Shown here one piece after another: positions 1 through 7,326 of a stretch of 27,599 bases of DNA. A program made the position numbers and the translations under genes. The stretch spans positions 1-27,599 of the forward strand of contig CAYVUR010000007.1 of assembly GCA_964455185.1 (NCBI GenBank), given 5' to 3'. The DNA is from CAISTG01 sp964455185. Lineage in GTDB: Bacteria; Patescibacteriota; Patescibacteriia; 2-01-FULL-39-33. Every line of letters starts with the position of its first letter. The first letter of the stretch is position 1. Under the pieces are notes generated by a model. The model searched no databases. It was not told the origin of the DNA and was given only the letters and a program-made list of their open reading frames with translations.

Positions 1-1091
1 ACAATAATCAATTAAATAATACTATAATTGAAAATATACCAGAAACTGAATTTAAAATTAAATCTCAACCCTTACCAGAAGAAACACCTTTAAAAACTAC
101 AATAAAATTACCATCTAAAAATGATAAAACTAATATTTTAAAAGATTTTTCTTCTATAAAAATTTCCAATTTAATTAATGACACCATTAATAATCAAATA
201 ATTAAATTTTTATCTCTTAAATTATCGCAAAGAATAATATTTATTTTAGCCTTAATATTGCTTTTTCTTTTTAGTCAAAGTATTGTTTGGATTGGTAGAG
301 CTGAAGAATTATCTTCAACAAGAATTTCTACTAATAATAAAATAGCTCAAGAAATACAAAGACTTATTGATAATGCTGAAGCGCAAAATATTTTTAATGA
401 TGAAACTGGAGCAATAGCTAGTATCAAAAAAGCTAGAGAAATACTAGAACAAATACCTAATCGTTGGGGCAATAAAGATTTACGACGTCAACTTAAAGAA
501 AAAATAGATTCTACTTATTATAGATTACAAAAAATAACCATCTTAAATTCTCCTAAAGAATTAATTAATTTAGGAGATGGAGATTATATTGGACTAGCTA
601 GAACAACAGGAATACTTTGGTGTTTTGATAATTCAACTAAAGAACTTATAAAAATTGAAGAATCAGGTACAATTAATCGTTTTAATTTAAAAATACCTGA
701 AATTATTAAATTGTCAGCTATTGATGATCGTTATCTTGCCATTTTAACAAAAGATAATTCTTTTTATCGTTATGAAATACCAAAAAATGAAGCAATAAAA
801 ACTAAACCCGGTAAAGATTACTTTACAGTCAAATACCCAACGCCTTCACCTTTATTAGATCCTCCCCTCGTTGCTTCTTCAACTATTTTCAGTATTTCTA
901 GCGGTGAATACTATTATCTTTTAGATAAAGATAATAGTAGGATTATAATCCTAGATAAAAAAGGAAATATTAAAAAACAATATCATTCGGAAATAATAAA
1001 AACTGCTAATTCCTTAATTGCTAATACTAAAAATAAAAAACTTTGGTTCTTATCTGGTTCTTCAATTTATGAAATAACTACTGAAATTTAA
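1..1091 (+). CDS. Membrane-anchored protein of unknown function, 5' partial
   Basis: The reading frame is open from the first full codon at position 3 and has no ATG before the membrane segment, so the gene begins outside the window. A TTG at 258 lies inside the transmembrane helix and is not a credible start. In the visible part, about 75 polar, Asn/Lys-rich residues precede one hydrophobic helix (about residues 78-97). A charged helical region follows (about 98-180), rich in Lys/Glu/Ala and possibly coiled coil. The C-terminal part alternates short hydrophobic strands with Asp/Gly turns, as in beta-propeller repeats. This suggests a single-pass protein with a cytoplasmic N-terminus and an outer sensor-like domain, but the topology is inferred. 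I do not recognise the family, and the missing N-terminus may carry the defining domain. The gene ends at a bidirectional terminator shared with rplL. Confidence 0.75.
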   Translation, partial: NNQLNNTIIENIPETEFKIKSQPLPEETPLKTTIKLPSKNDKTNILKDFSSIKISNLINDTINNQIIKFLSLKLSQRIIFILALILLFLFSQSIVWIGRAEELSSTRISTNNKIAQEIQRLIDNAEAQNIFNDETGAIASIKKAREILEQIPNRWGNKDLRRQLKEKIDSTYYRLQKITILNSPKELINLGDGDYIGLARTTGILWCFDNSTKELIKIEESGTINRFNLKIPEIIKLSAIDDRYLAILTKDNSFYRYEIPKNEAIKTKPGKDYFTVKYPTPSPLLDPPLVASSTIFSISSGEYYYLLDKDNSRIIILDKKGNIKKQYHSEIIKTANSLIANTKNKKLWFLSGSSIYEITTEI

Positions 1092-1122
1092 AAAATATTA
1101 ATAATAAATTAATTTATTAAAT

Positions 1123-1152
1123 AAAAAATCCCGACTGAAAGCGGGATTTTTT
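1123..1152. terminator. Bidirectional intrinsic terminator
   Basis: A perfect 11-bp stem (1123-1133 with 1142-1152) has a core of ATCCCG/CGGGAT, flanking A and T tracts and an 8-nt loop. Read rightward it ends the unknown membrane-protein gene. Read leftward it ends rplJ-rplL, whose stop codon is 12 nt away. The T tract continues beyond the stem on the plus strand. Confidence 0.9.
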
Positions 1153-1163
1153 ATTTTTTTTAT

Positions 1164-1562
1164 TTATTTAAGAGTAACTGTAGCGCCAGCTTCTTCTAAT
1201 TCTTTCTTAATTTTTTCAGCTTCATCTTTCTTACATCCTTCCTTAATTATTTTAGGAGCACCATCAACTAAATCTTTAGCTTCTTTTAAGCCTAAATTAG
1301 TAATAGTACGAACAACTTTAATAACATTAATCTTCTGATTACCAGCAGCAGTAAGTTCAACATCGAAAGAATCTTTTTCTTCAACGGCGACAGTAGCAAC
1401 TCCGCTGGCAGCCATCATAACCGGGGCAGCAGCAGAAACACCAAACTTTTCTTCTAAAACTTTAACCAACTCAGCTAAATCGATGACTGATAATTTTTCA
1501 ATTTGTTCTACCAAAGATTTAAATTTCTCCGGTACTATAATCTCTTTTTTTTCTTCTGACAT
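1164..1562 (-). CDS. rplL: Large ribosomal subunit protein bL12 (L7/L12)
   Basis: This is the stalk protein that recruits and stimulates translation GTPases on the 50S subunit. It has 132 residues, near the usual 120-130. The N-terminal dimerisation helices (about 10-40) are followed by the Ala-rich hinge (about 43-58). The C-terminal globular domain has the typical pattern EKDSFDVEL, then KINVIKVVR, LGLKEAKDLVDGAP and a final EEAGATVTLK. The ATG lies 23 nt after rplJ in an AT-only spacer with no Shine-Dalgarno sequence. It is second in the rplJ-rplL operon and should share the L10-leader control upstream of rplJ. The four-to-one stoichiometry over L10 is known for the family but no signal for it is seen here. 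Confidence 0.97.
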   Translation of the reverse strand: MSEEKKEIIVPEKFKSLVEQIEKLSVIDLAELVKVLEEKFGVSAAAPVMMAASGVATVAVEEKDSFDVELTAAGNQKINVIKVVRTITNLGLKEAKDLVDGAPKIIKEGCKKDEAEKIKKELEEAGATVTLK

Positions 1563-1585
1563 ATTTTTTATTTTAATTAATAATT

Positions 1586-2089
1586 TTAAACAATAGAACT
1601 TTCTTTATTATCTTTAATTGCTTTAATTACACGAACTAATCCAGATATAGGATTAGAAATACAACCAACTATCTTAGCCAATAATTCTTGTTTAGAAGGA
1701 ATTTTAGATAATTCAATAACACGATTAGCATTAATAAATTTACCCTCTAATATTCCTCCAACAAATTTAATGTTATCATTTTCCTTAGCAAAAGAAGCTA
1801 AAATCCTAGCTGGAGCAACTTCATCATCATAAGAAAATAAAGCGGCAATTTCTCCTTGTAATTCAGCTGTGGCAGCATCTTCAAGTCCTTTTTCTAGAAA
1901 AACTTTCTTAAGAAGAGTTTTTTTTGTTACCAAATAATCAATGCCTTCATTACGGCAATTATTTCTAAGCTTATTAATGTCTTTAACTTCTATGCCGGAA
2001 AAATTAAACATAACAACAGACTTCATTTGGTTAATTTTATTAGATAAATTTTCCAAAATAGCAGTTTTTTGTGCTTTTGTTTTTGGCAT
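1586..2089 (-). CDS. rplJ: Large ribosomal subunit protein uL10
   Basis: This is the base of the ribosomal stalk; it binds 23S rRNA and anchors bL12 dimers. The protein has 167 residues, the family's normal size. The N-terminal half carries the conserved start (PKTKAQKTAILENL), the strand VVMFNFSGIEV and the LVTKKTLLKKV helix. The middle has the GEIAALFSYDDEVAPARIL segment, and the C-terminal helix that binds bL12 follows GLVRVIKAIK. The ATG has no Shine-Dalgarno sequence in front of it. The transcript begins about 145 nt upstream in a structured leader, so autoregulation by the L10-L12 complex is likely, as known for this operon in other bacteria. Confidence 0.97.
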   Translation of the reverse strand: MPKTKAQKTAILENLSNKINQMKSVVMFNFSGIEVKDINKLRNNCRNEGIDYLVTKKTLLKKVFLEKGLEDAATAELQGEIAALFSYDDEVAPARILASFAKENDNIKFVGGILEGKFINANRVIELSKIPSKQELLAKIVGCISNPISGLVRVIKAIKDNKESSIV

Positions 2090-2124
2090 AGTTTAATTAT
2101 TATTTTTTAATAATTTAACTTCCG

Positions 2125-2232
2125 CTATATAAAAAAACTGCGTTTCCGCAGATCTTCAAAGGCTAAAAAAGCCATTTCTCGGCAGGTCTTATTGAAGTTT
2201 TCTCCCCTCAGCCTGCTGTCTACGAAAGTTAT
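2125..2232 (-). ncRNA. Ribosomal protein L10 leader (cis-regulatory RNA)
   Basis: The transcript strand carries the hallmark sequence of the L10 leader: GTAGACAGCAGG near its 5' end pairs through GCAGG (2216-2212) with CCTGCCGAG (CCTGC at 2186-2182), 25 nt further on. A second small hairpin, GGCT/AGCC, occupies 2173-2161. The element lies between a strong promoter and rplJ, as in the known family, where the L10(L12)4 complex binds and represses its own operon. A terminator hairpin at 2151-2131 suggests control by transcription attenuation. Identification is by sequence pattern and position; no covariance search was run. Confidence 0.85.
2131..2151 (-). terminator. Attenuator-like intrinsic terminator inside the L10 leader
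   Basis: On the transcript strand a 5-bp stem CTGCG/CGCAG (2151-2147 with 2142-2138) is closed by a GAAA tetraloop and followed directly by seven U (2137-2131). It sits about 42 nt before the rplJ ATG, after the L10-binding structure. The stem is short but GC-rich and capped by a GNRA loop, which suits a conditional terminator. Confidence 0.65.
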
Positions 2233-2238
2233 AAATTA

Positions 2239-2266
2239 ATTATAGCAAAAAAATAAAAAAAGTCAA
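2239..2266 (-). promoter_or_regulatory. Promoter of rplJ-rplL
   Basis: On the minus strand a TTGACT box (2266-2261), a 16-nt spacer and a perfect TATAAT (2244-2239) give a near-consensus sigma70-type promoter. Transcription would begin near 2232, at the 5' end of the L10 leader. Confidence 0.85.
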
Positions 2267-2506
2267 ATAAACAATATAATTGGTAACTAAATCCATAAAA
2301 TATAATTTTATTTTTTTAATTAAAATATCTAAAATTAAACAAAAAAATTTTCCATTTTCTAAAAAATAGTATATTTTTTATATGTGACATATTTTCAAAT
2401 AATTAGTTTTATTGTAAAATTAATTTAAATTATTTTTTTATATTTATAATTAAGATCGACTTTTATAATAAAAAATGTTAAGCTATAAACATTAAAATAA
2501 AAAATT
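2267..2506. other. AT-rich divergent intergenic region between rplJ and murA
   Basis: This stretch is almost pure A/T and carries no open frame of note. It holds a perfect 13-nt palindrome, ATATGT-G-ACATAT (2380-2392), with operator-like form. A TATAAA (2484-2489), preceded by GC, lies 17 nt before the murA ATG. An alternative TATAAT is at 2464-2469. Neither has a convincing -35 box at the right distance, so the murA promoter stays unassigned. Confidence 0.5.
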
Positions 2507-3760
2507 ATGGAAAAATACGTCATCGAAGGCGGATACCAATTAAAGGGTGAAATAAAGGTTTGTGGAGCTAAAAATCAAGCGCTAAAAATTATTGCTACCT
2601 CTATATTACTTGAAGGAAAATGTATTATTAAAAACATTCCAGAAATTGAGGATATTAATCGTTTATTAGAAATACTTGAAGATTTAGGTGCTAAAATTGA
2701 AAGAAAAAATCATGAAATAATCATTAATCCTTTATCAATAAATAAAACTCATCCTTCAGATGATTTAGTTCGTAAGCTTCGTTCTTCAGTAATGCTTGCT
2801 GGACCATTATTGGCACATTATGGCAAAGTTACTCTGGCTCATCCAGGCGGTTGTGTTATTGGTCAAAGACCAATCGATATGTTTTTACATGGTTTTAAAG
2901 CTATGGGAGCTGAAATTGAAGAAAGTAATCAAGAATATACTCTAAAAGCTAAAAAATTACATGGAGCAAAAATTGTTATGCCTTGGATAATGGTGACAGC
3001 TACTGAATCATTAATGATGACTGCTTGCCTTGCTGAAGGTACTACTACAATTATCAACGCTGCTATGGAACCAGAAATTCCTGCTTTAGCAGAATTTTTA
3101 AATTCTTGTGGCGCCAAAATTTCTGGAGCCGGAACTCCAATTATCACTATTGAGGGGGTTAAAAAATTATCTGGTGGCGAATGTACAATAATCCCCGATC
3201 GAATTGAAGCTGGAACCTTTACTATTATGGGCTTAATAACTAAAAGTGAAATAACTATTACAAATTGTCAACCTAAACACTTAGAAACTGTTTTAGAAAC
3301 TTTATGTCGCGCTGGAGCTAATATTGAAGTTGGTAATAATTGGATTAAAACTAAACCCTCAAACTTAAAAGCTGTAGAATTACGTACCCACGAATATCCG
3401 GGATTTCCTACTGATTTACAATCACCTTTTACTATTTTAATGACCCAAGCTAATGGTTTATCTTTAATTCATGAAGCTATTTATGAAGGAAGGCTTTTTT
3501 ATACTGATAAACTTAATACTATGGGAGCTAAAATTATTATGTGCGACCCACATCGAGTAATTGTTAGTGGCCCTACTCCTTTGCGTGGTAAAAAATTAGA
3601 ATCTCCTGATTTGCGTGCTGGAATGGGATTAGTTATAGCAGGATTAGTAGCTGAAGGAAAAACTATTATTGATAATATTTATCAAATTGAACGAGGTTAT
3701 GAAAATCCTGTAACTCGTCTTCAATCTTTAGGGGCTAAAATTGAAAAAATTAAAGAATAA
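2507..3760 (+). CDS. murA: UDP-N-acetylglucosamine 1-carboxyvinyltransferase
   Basis: This cytosolic enzyme transfers enolpyruvate from PEP to UDP-GlcNAc, the first committed step of peptidoglycan synthesis and the target of fosfomycin. It has 417 residues, the full length for the two-domain EPSP-synthase fold. The N-terminal CGAKNQALKII holds the substrate-binding Lys22-Asn23 pair. The loop PGGCVIGQRPIDMF carries the catalytic, fosfomycin-sensitive Cys116. Asp/Arg-rich segments such as PDRIEAGTF and the late PDLRAGMGLVIAGL match the family. The presence of Cys rather than Asp predicts fosfomycin sensitivity. There is no Shine-Dalgarno sequence. The PEGA-protein gene begins 2 nt after its stop and is probably co-translated. 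The gene shows that the organism makes a peptidoglycan wall. Confidence 0.97.
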   Translation: MEKYVIEGGYQLKGEIKVCGAKNQALKIIATSILLEGKCIIKNIPEIEDINRLLEILEDLGAKIERKNHEIIINPLSINKTHPSDDLVRKLRSSVMLAGPLLAHYGKVTLAHPGGCVIGQRPIDMFLHGFKAMGAEIEESNQEYTLKAKKLHGAKIVMPWIMVTATESLMMTACLAEGTTTIINAAMEPEIPALAEFLNSCGAKISGAGTPIITIEGVKKLSGGECTIIPDRIEAGTFTIMGLITKSEITITNCQPKHLETVLETLCRAGANIEVGNNWIKTKPSNLKAVELRTHEYPGFPTDLQSPFTILMTQANGLSLIHEAIYEGRLFYTDKLNTMGAKIIMCDPHRVIVSGPTPLRGKKLESPDLRAGMGLVIAGLVAEGKTIIDNIYQIERGYENPVTRLQSLGAKIEKIKE

Positions 3761-3762
3761 AT

Positions 3763-5076
3763 ATGAACTTAATTTTTAGAAGGTTTGTTTATATTTTTTT
3801 TATTATAATTTTTCTTTTAGCTGCACCCGTTACCGTACTTTATACTATGGGCTATCGTTATAATTTTTCTGTTGGCCGAGTACAAAAAACTGGATTAATG
3901 AAAATAACATCCGTTCCCAAAAATGCTGATATTTTCCTCAATGGTATTAAATACGAAAAATCAAAAACTCCAGCTAAAATTGAATATTTGCTACCCGGAG
4001 ATTACGAAATTAAAATTTCTAAAGAAGGTTATCATGATTGGCAAAAAAAATTAGCTGTTTATGAAAATGGAACTACTTTTGCCGAAAAAATAATTCTTTG
4101 GAAAAATAATCAACCGGAAAAAATTGAAGCTACGACTACAGCTTGGTCCACCTCACCTGATGGCAATAAAATTGCCTTAGGGCAAAATAATATTATTAAA
4201 ATCTTAAACATTAATAGCGGTTTATTAGGAGAAATTGAAGGTGGAGATATCATTCAATCAACTGAATTACCAAAGGGATCAAAAATAAACAAAATACTTT
4301 TTTCTTCTAATAGTAAAAAAATCTTAATTGATTCAACTCTATCTAATAAAAAACAATACTGGATTTATTCTCTTGATTTTCAAAAATTACTACAATTACC
4401 AACAAATTTTTCTGGATTTAAATTCAATCAAAAAGATAATGAACTTTATGGTTATAATAATTCAGGAATATTTTTAATTAGTTCAAAAGGAGTAGCTACT
4501 AAACAAATTTTACGCGCTAATGATCTTAAGGACTTTTTATTTGATTTTGATTTAATTTATTTAGTTAATGGTAAAACTTTAGATATTTTTGATATTAAAA
4601 AAAATAATCGTTCTAATATTGAAGAATTTTCTTGTACCACTTGCCGATTGGAAAAAATAATTTCATCAAAACTTTTTGTTTTTGATGATACTAATAAAAA
4701 AATGAATATTATTGATTTAACAAGAAAGAAAAAAACTTTATCTTTCGAGGCAAAAAATATAGACGTTTTAAGTGATAATTTAATAATGTTTTACAACGAT
4801 TGGGAAATATTTATCTATGATTTTAATAAAGAATCTCCTGAGTTAATTACTAGAATTGGAGAACCAATACTTGCTGCTTGCTGGCATCCAAAAGGTAAGC
4901 ATTTATTTTTTTCTACCAAAAATAAAATTAAAGTTATTGAATTAGATAATCGTGAATTACGTAATATTATTGATGTTTCTGAAGGTAAAAATTATTCTGC
5001 TTTACGTTTTGATAGAGCTGGTAATATCCTTTATTCTAATAGTGATAACGGAGTAGAAAAATTAAAATTAAAATAA
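3763..5076 (+). CDS. PEGA-domain membrane protein with beta-propeller-like region
   Basis: The protein has 437 residues. An N-terminal hydrophobic helix (about 8-28) follows the positively charged MNLIFRR, giving a signal anchor. A PEGA domain covers about residues 44-102, with the typical pattern of VPKNADIFLNG, a TPAKI strand, LLPGDYEIKISKEGY and an aromatic exit. The remaining 330 residues repeat short strand units (SPDGNKIALG, SSNSKKILI, AACWHPKGKHLFF), as in TolB/WD40-like propellers. The known role of PEGA domains is in surface or S-layer-associated proteins, but the exact task is unknown. The ATG is 2 nt after the murA stop with no ribosome-binding site of its own, so translation is probably coupled to murA. 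That suggests a cell-envelope role. The 3' end contains an AT-only hairpin that could terminate the opposing operon. Confidence 0.88.
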   Translation: MNLIFRRFVYIFFIIIFLLAAPVTVLYTMGYRYNFSVGRVQKTGLMKITSVPKNADIFLNGIKYEKSKTPAKIEYLLPGDYEIKISKEGYHDWQKKLAVYENGTTFAEKIILWKNNQPEKIEATTTAWSTSPDGNKIALGQNNIIKILNINSGLLGEIEGGDIIQSTELPKGSKINKILFSSNSKKILIDSTLSNKKQYWIYSLDFQKLLQLPTNFSGFKFNQKDNELYGYNNSGIFLISSKGVATKQILRANDLKDFLFDFDLIYLVNGKTLDIFDIKKNNRSNIEEFSCTTCRLEKIISSKLFVFDDTNKKMNIIDLTRKKKTLSFEAKNIDVLSDNLIMFYNDWEIFIYDFNKESPELITRIGEPILAACWHPKGKHLFFSTKNKIKVIELDNRELRNIIDVSEGKNYSALRFDRAGNILYSNSDNGVEKLKLK

Positions 5077-5086
5077 TTAATTTTAA
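5057..5086 (-). terminator. Possible AT-only terminator of the rsmI-HIT operon
   Basis: A perfect 10-bp inverted repeat TTAAAATTAA/TTAATTTTAA (5062-5071 with 5077-5086, 5-nt loop) overlaps the stop of the PEGA gene. Read leftward it is followed by five U (5061-5057). It lies 26 nt past the HIT gene stop. The stem has no G/C pair, so its strength is doubtful. Confidence 0.35.
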
Positions 5087-5111
5087 AAAATAATTCTTAA
5101 AAAATATTTTT

Positions 5112-5522
5112 TTATTTAATCAAATTTTTTATTTTTTTAACAATTAATTCTGCTTCTCCTTCGTTATAAGATTTACCATGCCATAATTCTCTAGAATCTC
5201 CTTCAAAACGAGGTATAATATGCCAATGAAAATGAGCTACTTGTTGCCCAGCAACTTTACCATTATTTAAATTAAGATTAAATCCTTTGGCTCCTAAACC
5301 AGAAATAACAGCTGGAGCGATTATTTTTATTTTAGATATAAGTTTTTGTGCTTCAATTTCAGGTAATTCTAATAAATCAATATAATGTTTTTTGGGAATA
5401 ATTAATGTATGGCCTGGATTAACTGGGGCAATATCTAAAAAAGCTAATATACTATCGTCTTCATAAATTTTATAGCAAGGAACTTCTCCTTTAATTATTT
5501 TACAAAAAATACAATCTTCCAT
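5112..5522 (-). CDS. HIT family protein (HINT-type nucleotide hydrolase)
   Basis: Small cytosolic hydrolase or transferase of the histidine triad superfamily, acting on nucleoside phosphoramidates or AMP-lysine-like substrates. It has 136 residues, typical of the HINT branch. The N-terminus has the zinc-type CIFCKII motif (Cys4, Cys7) and SILAFLDIAPVNPGHTLIIPKKH. The triad is HFHWH (His97, His99, His101), with His99 the expected nucleophile. It lies last in the minus-strand operon, 10 nt after the membrane-protein gene, without a Shine-Dalgarno sequence. Physiological substrate cannot be told from the sequence. Confidence 0.94.
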   Translation of the reverse strand: MEDCIFCKIIKGEVPCYKIYEDDSILAFLDIAPVNPGHTLIIPKKHYIDLLELPEIEAQKLISKIKIIAPAVISGLGAKGFNLNLNNGKVAGQQVAHFHWHIIPRFEGDSRELWHGKSYNEGEAELIVKKIKNLIK

Positions 5523-5532
5523 ATTTTTTTAT

Positions 5533-7323
5533 TTAAAATTTATTATTACAATTATTATTATTAATTAACTCTTGAAATCTTTTAGCAGAAATAGCTTCTA
5601 AAGCTAATATTACTTCTAAATCATCTTTAATGCAAGGATAATTTTCTAATTTAGAAATATCTTTCCAAATCGCTGTTGCTTTTTGCCAATCACGATCAGT
5701 AACATTTATTTTTAATACTGGACCAGAATAAAAATTAATTGTTAATAATAAAGATAAAATAATAATTACTAATTGAGATTTTTTAATAATTATAAAATCA
5801 TAAATTAATTCAACTAAAATAAAAATAAAAAATGCGGAAGAAAAAAGTGTTAGACGACGAGACAAAGAATGTTCTCCTGAAAATAAAACCCAAGAAAAAA
5901 AATAAGCTGAAGTTAAAGAAAAAAACATTATACAAAATAATAAAAGCGTAGTATTATTCTTTTTCCAATAATGCCAAAAAAGATAAAACAATAAAAAAAT
6001 AAAAGTAAAAACAACTAATAAATCAAATAACTTAATTAAAGTAAAATCAACAAAAGAAAAACGTGATAATGAATTAAAATATAATAAATTTGCTGCTGAC
6101 CAAGCACTCTTTATCTTAATTAAAAAAAAGTCAAAAATATTATTATCAAATAATTCTAAACATAATATAAATAAAGAAATTACAAAAGAACCAAGGAGTC
6201 CTAACCAACGATTTTTTTTAATTAATAAAATTAAAAAACCTAAAGCAACTAATACTAAGAAAGACAACAGATAATTAAAGTAAGATAAAATTGTAAAAAT
6301 AACAGCTAATAATAATATTTTTTTTGCTCCACTTTTAAGATAAACTAACCAAAAAGGAATTATAGCAAAAGTCACAATAACCCCATAAGAAGCTGGTAAT
6401 CCTTGAGCGCCATAATATTGTAATAAATAAAAACCATTACTTATTATTGCTGAAATAAGTGCTTTATTTACATTAGAAAAAATTAATAAACTAATTAAAT
6501 AAACTAAAAAAGTAAAACCTAAAGACCAAAATATTGGTAAAATGAATTTATTAATTTGAAAAATTTCAATACCTGTTAATTGAGATAAAAAAACTTCGAT
6601 AGACCATTGAAAACTATAAGAAATTTTAGCTCGATCAATTAAAGCTTGGGGAATTTTTAAGGGTCCTAAATTAACTATCCATAAATCTTTAGTTAACAAA
6701 GTTGGTTGATATTCTAGACCTTGTAATAATCTATTTTCTGAACCTAAATGACGGAATCTATCACCGCCAAAACCATTTTGATAAACTAAAAGATAACTAT
6801 GAATAAGAAATGATAGAGCAATAATTGACCAAAGTATTTTCCAAGATTTTATATTTTGTACAATTGACCAAAAAATAAACAAAAACCCAAATAAAACTGA
6901 AACAATAAACCACCAAGGCAAAACATCCCAAGGAGAAAAAATTTTTTCTCCTTGAGCCATAATTATTACTGATAAAATACTAGAAATGATAACTAAATAA
7001 AAAATAATCCAAACAATATTAGGCCAATCTTTATTGTTATTTTTAATAATAATTTCTAGTGGTTTCTCTAAAACTTTTATTTTGATAAATTTGTTAATTA
7101 ATAAAAACAAAATAAATGTCAAAATAAAAGCTAACCACATCAACCAAAAATCATATTTAAACCAAGAAGTAAAAAAACTTCCTAATAAACCCCAACAAAC
7201 AAAAAACAAAATAATTCCATAAAAAAATGATTCTGTTCGGTTAAAAGGAAAAATTTTAACAATGATTTCTCTAACTCCAAACCCCATTAATCCTATTAAA
7301 ATTACAAATATCAAAAATATCAT
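5533..7323 (-). CDS. Large polytopic membrane protein, possibly GT-C-like
   Basis: The protein has 596 residues and about 14-16 hydrophobic helices, beginning directly at the N-terminus. After about six helices there is one long outer loop (about 182-257) containing FGGDRFRHLGSENRLL, with Asp188, followed by a second block of helices and a short soluble tail ending in Asn/Cys-rich residues. One acidic-residue outer loop within many helices is the layout of GT-C lipid-linked sugar transferases. I cannot align the family from memory, so this function is only a suggestion. The ATG lies 3 nt after tatD, so the gene is part of the rsmI-metG-cvpA-tatD operon. Some other transporter-like or oligosaccharyltransferase-like role is equally possible. 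Confidence 0.8.
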   Translation of the reverse strand: MIFLIFVILIGLMGFGVREIIVKIFPFNRTESFFYGIILFFVCWGLLGSFFTSWFKYDFWLMWLAFILTFILFLLINKFIKIKVLEKPLEIIIKNNNKDWPNIVWIIFYLVIISSILSVIIMAQGEKIFSPWDVLPWWFIVSVLFGFLFIFWSIVQNIKSWKILWSIIALSFLIHSYLLVYQNGFGGDRFRHLGSENRLLQGLEYQPTLLTKDLWIVNLGPLKIPQALIDRAKISYSFQWSIEVFLSQLTGIEIFQINKFILPIFWSLGFTFLVYLISLLIFSNVNKALISAIISNGFYLLQYYGAQGLPASYGVIVTFAIIPFWLVYLKSGAKKILLLAVIFTILSYFNYLLSFLVLVALGFLILLIKKNRWLGLLGSFVISLFILCLELFDNNIFDFFLIKIKSAWSAANLLYFNSLSRFSFVDFTLIKLFDLLVVFTFIFLLFYLFWHYWKKNNTTLLLFCIMFFSLTSAYFFSWVLFSGEHSLSRRLTLFSSAFFIFILVELIYDFIIIKKSQLVIIILSLLLTINFYSGPVLKINVTDRDWQKATAIWKDISKLENYPCIKDDLEVILALEAISAKRFQELINNNNCNNKF

Positions 7324-7326
7324 ATC

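Noticed and set aside
258..1091. A complete 277-residue protein starting at TTG 258.
   Set aside because: The frame is open upstream to the window edge, and the TTG is inside a transmembrane helix. The gene is treated as 5' partial.
2464..2489. murA promoter from TATAAT 2464-2469 or TATAAA 2484-2489.
   Set aside because: Neither has a -35 box at 16-18 nt; such A/T hexamers are frequent in this DNA, so no promoter is called.
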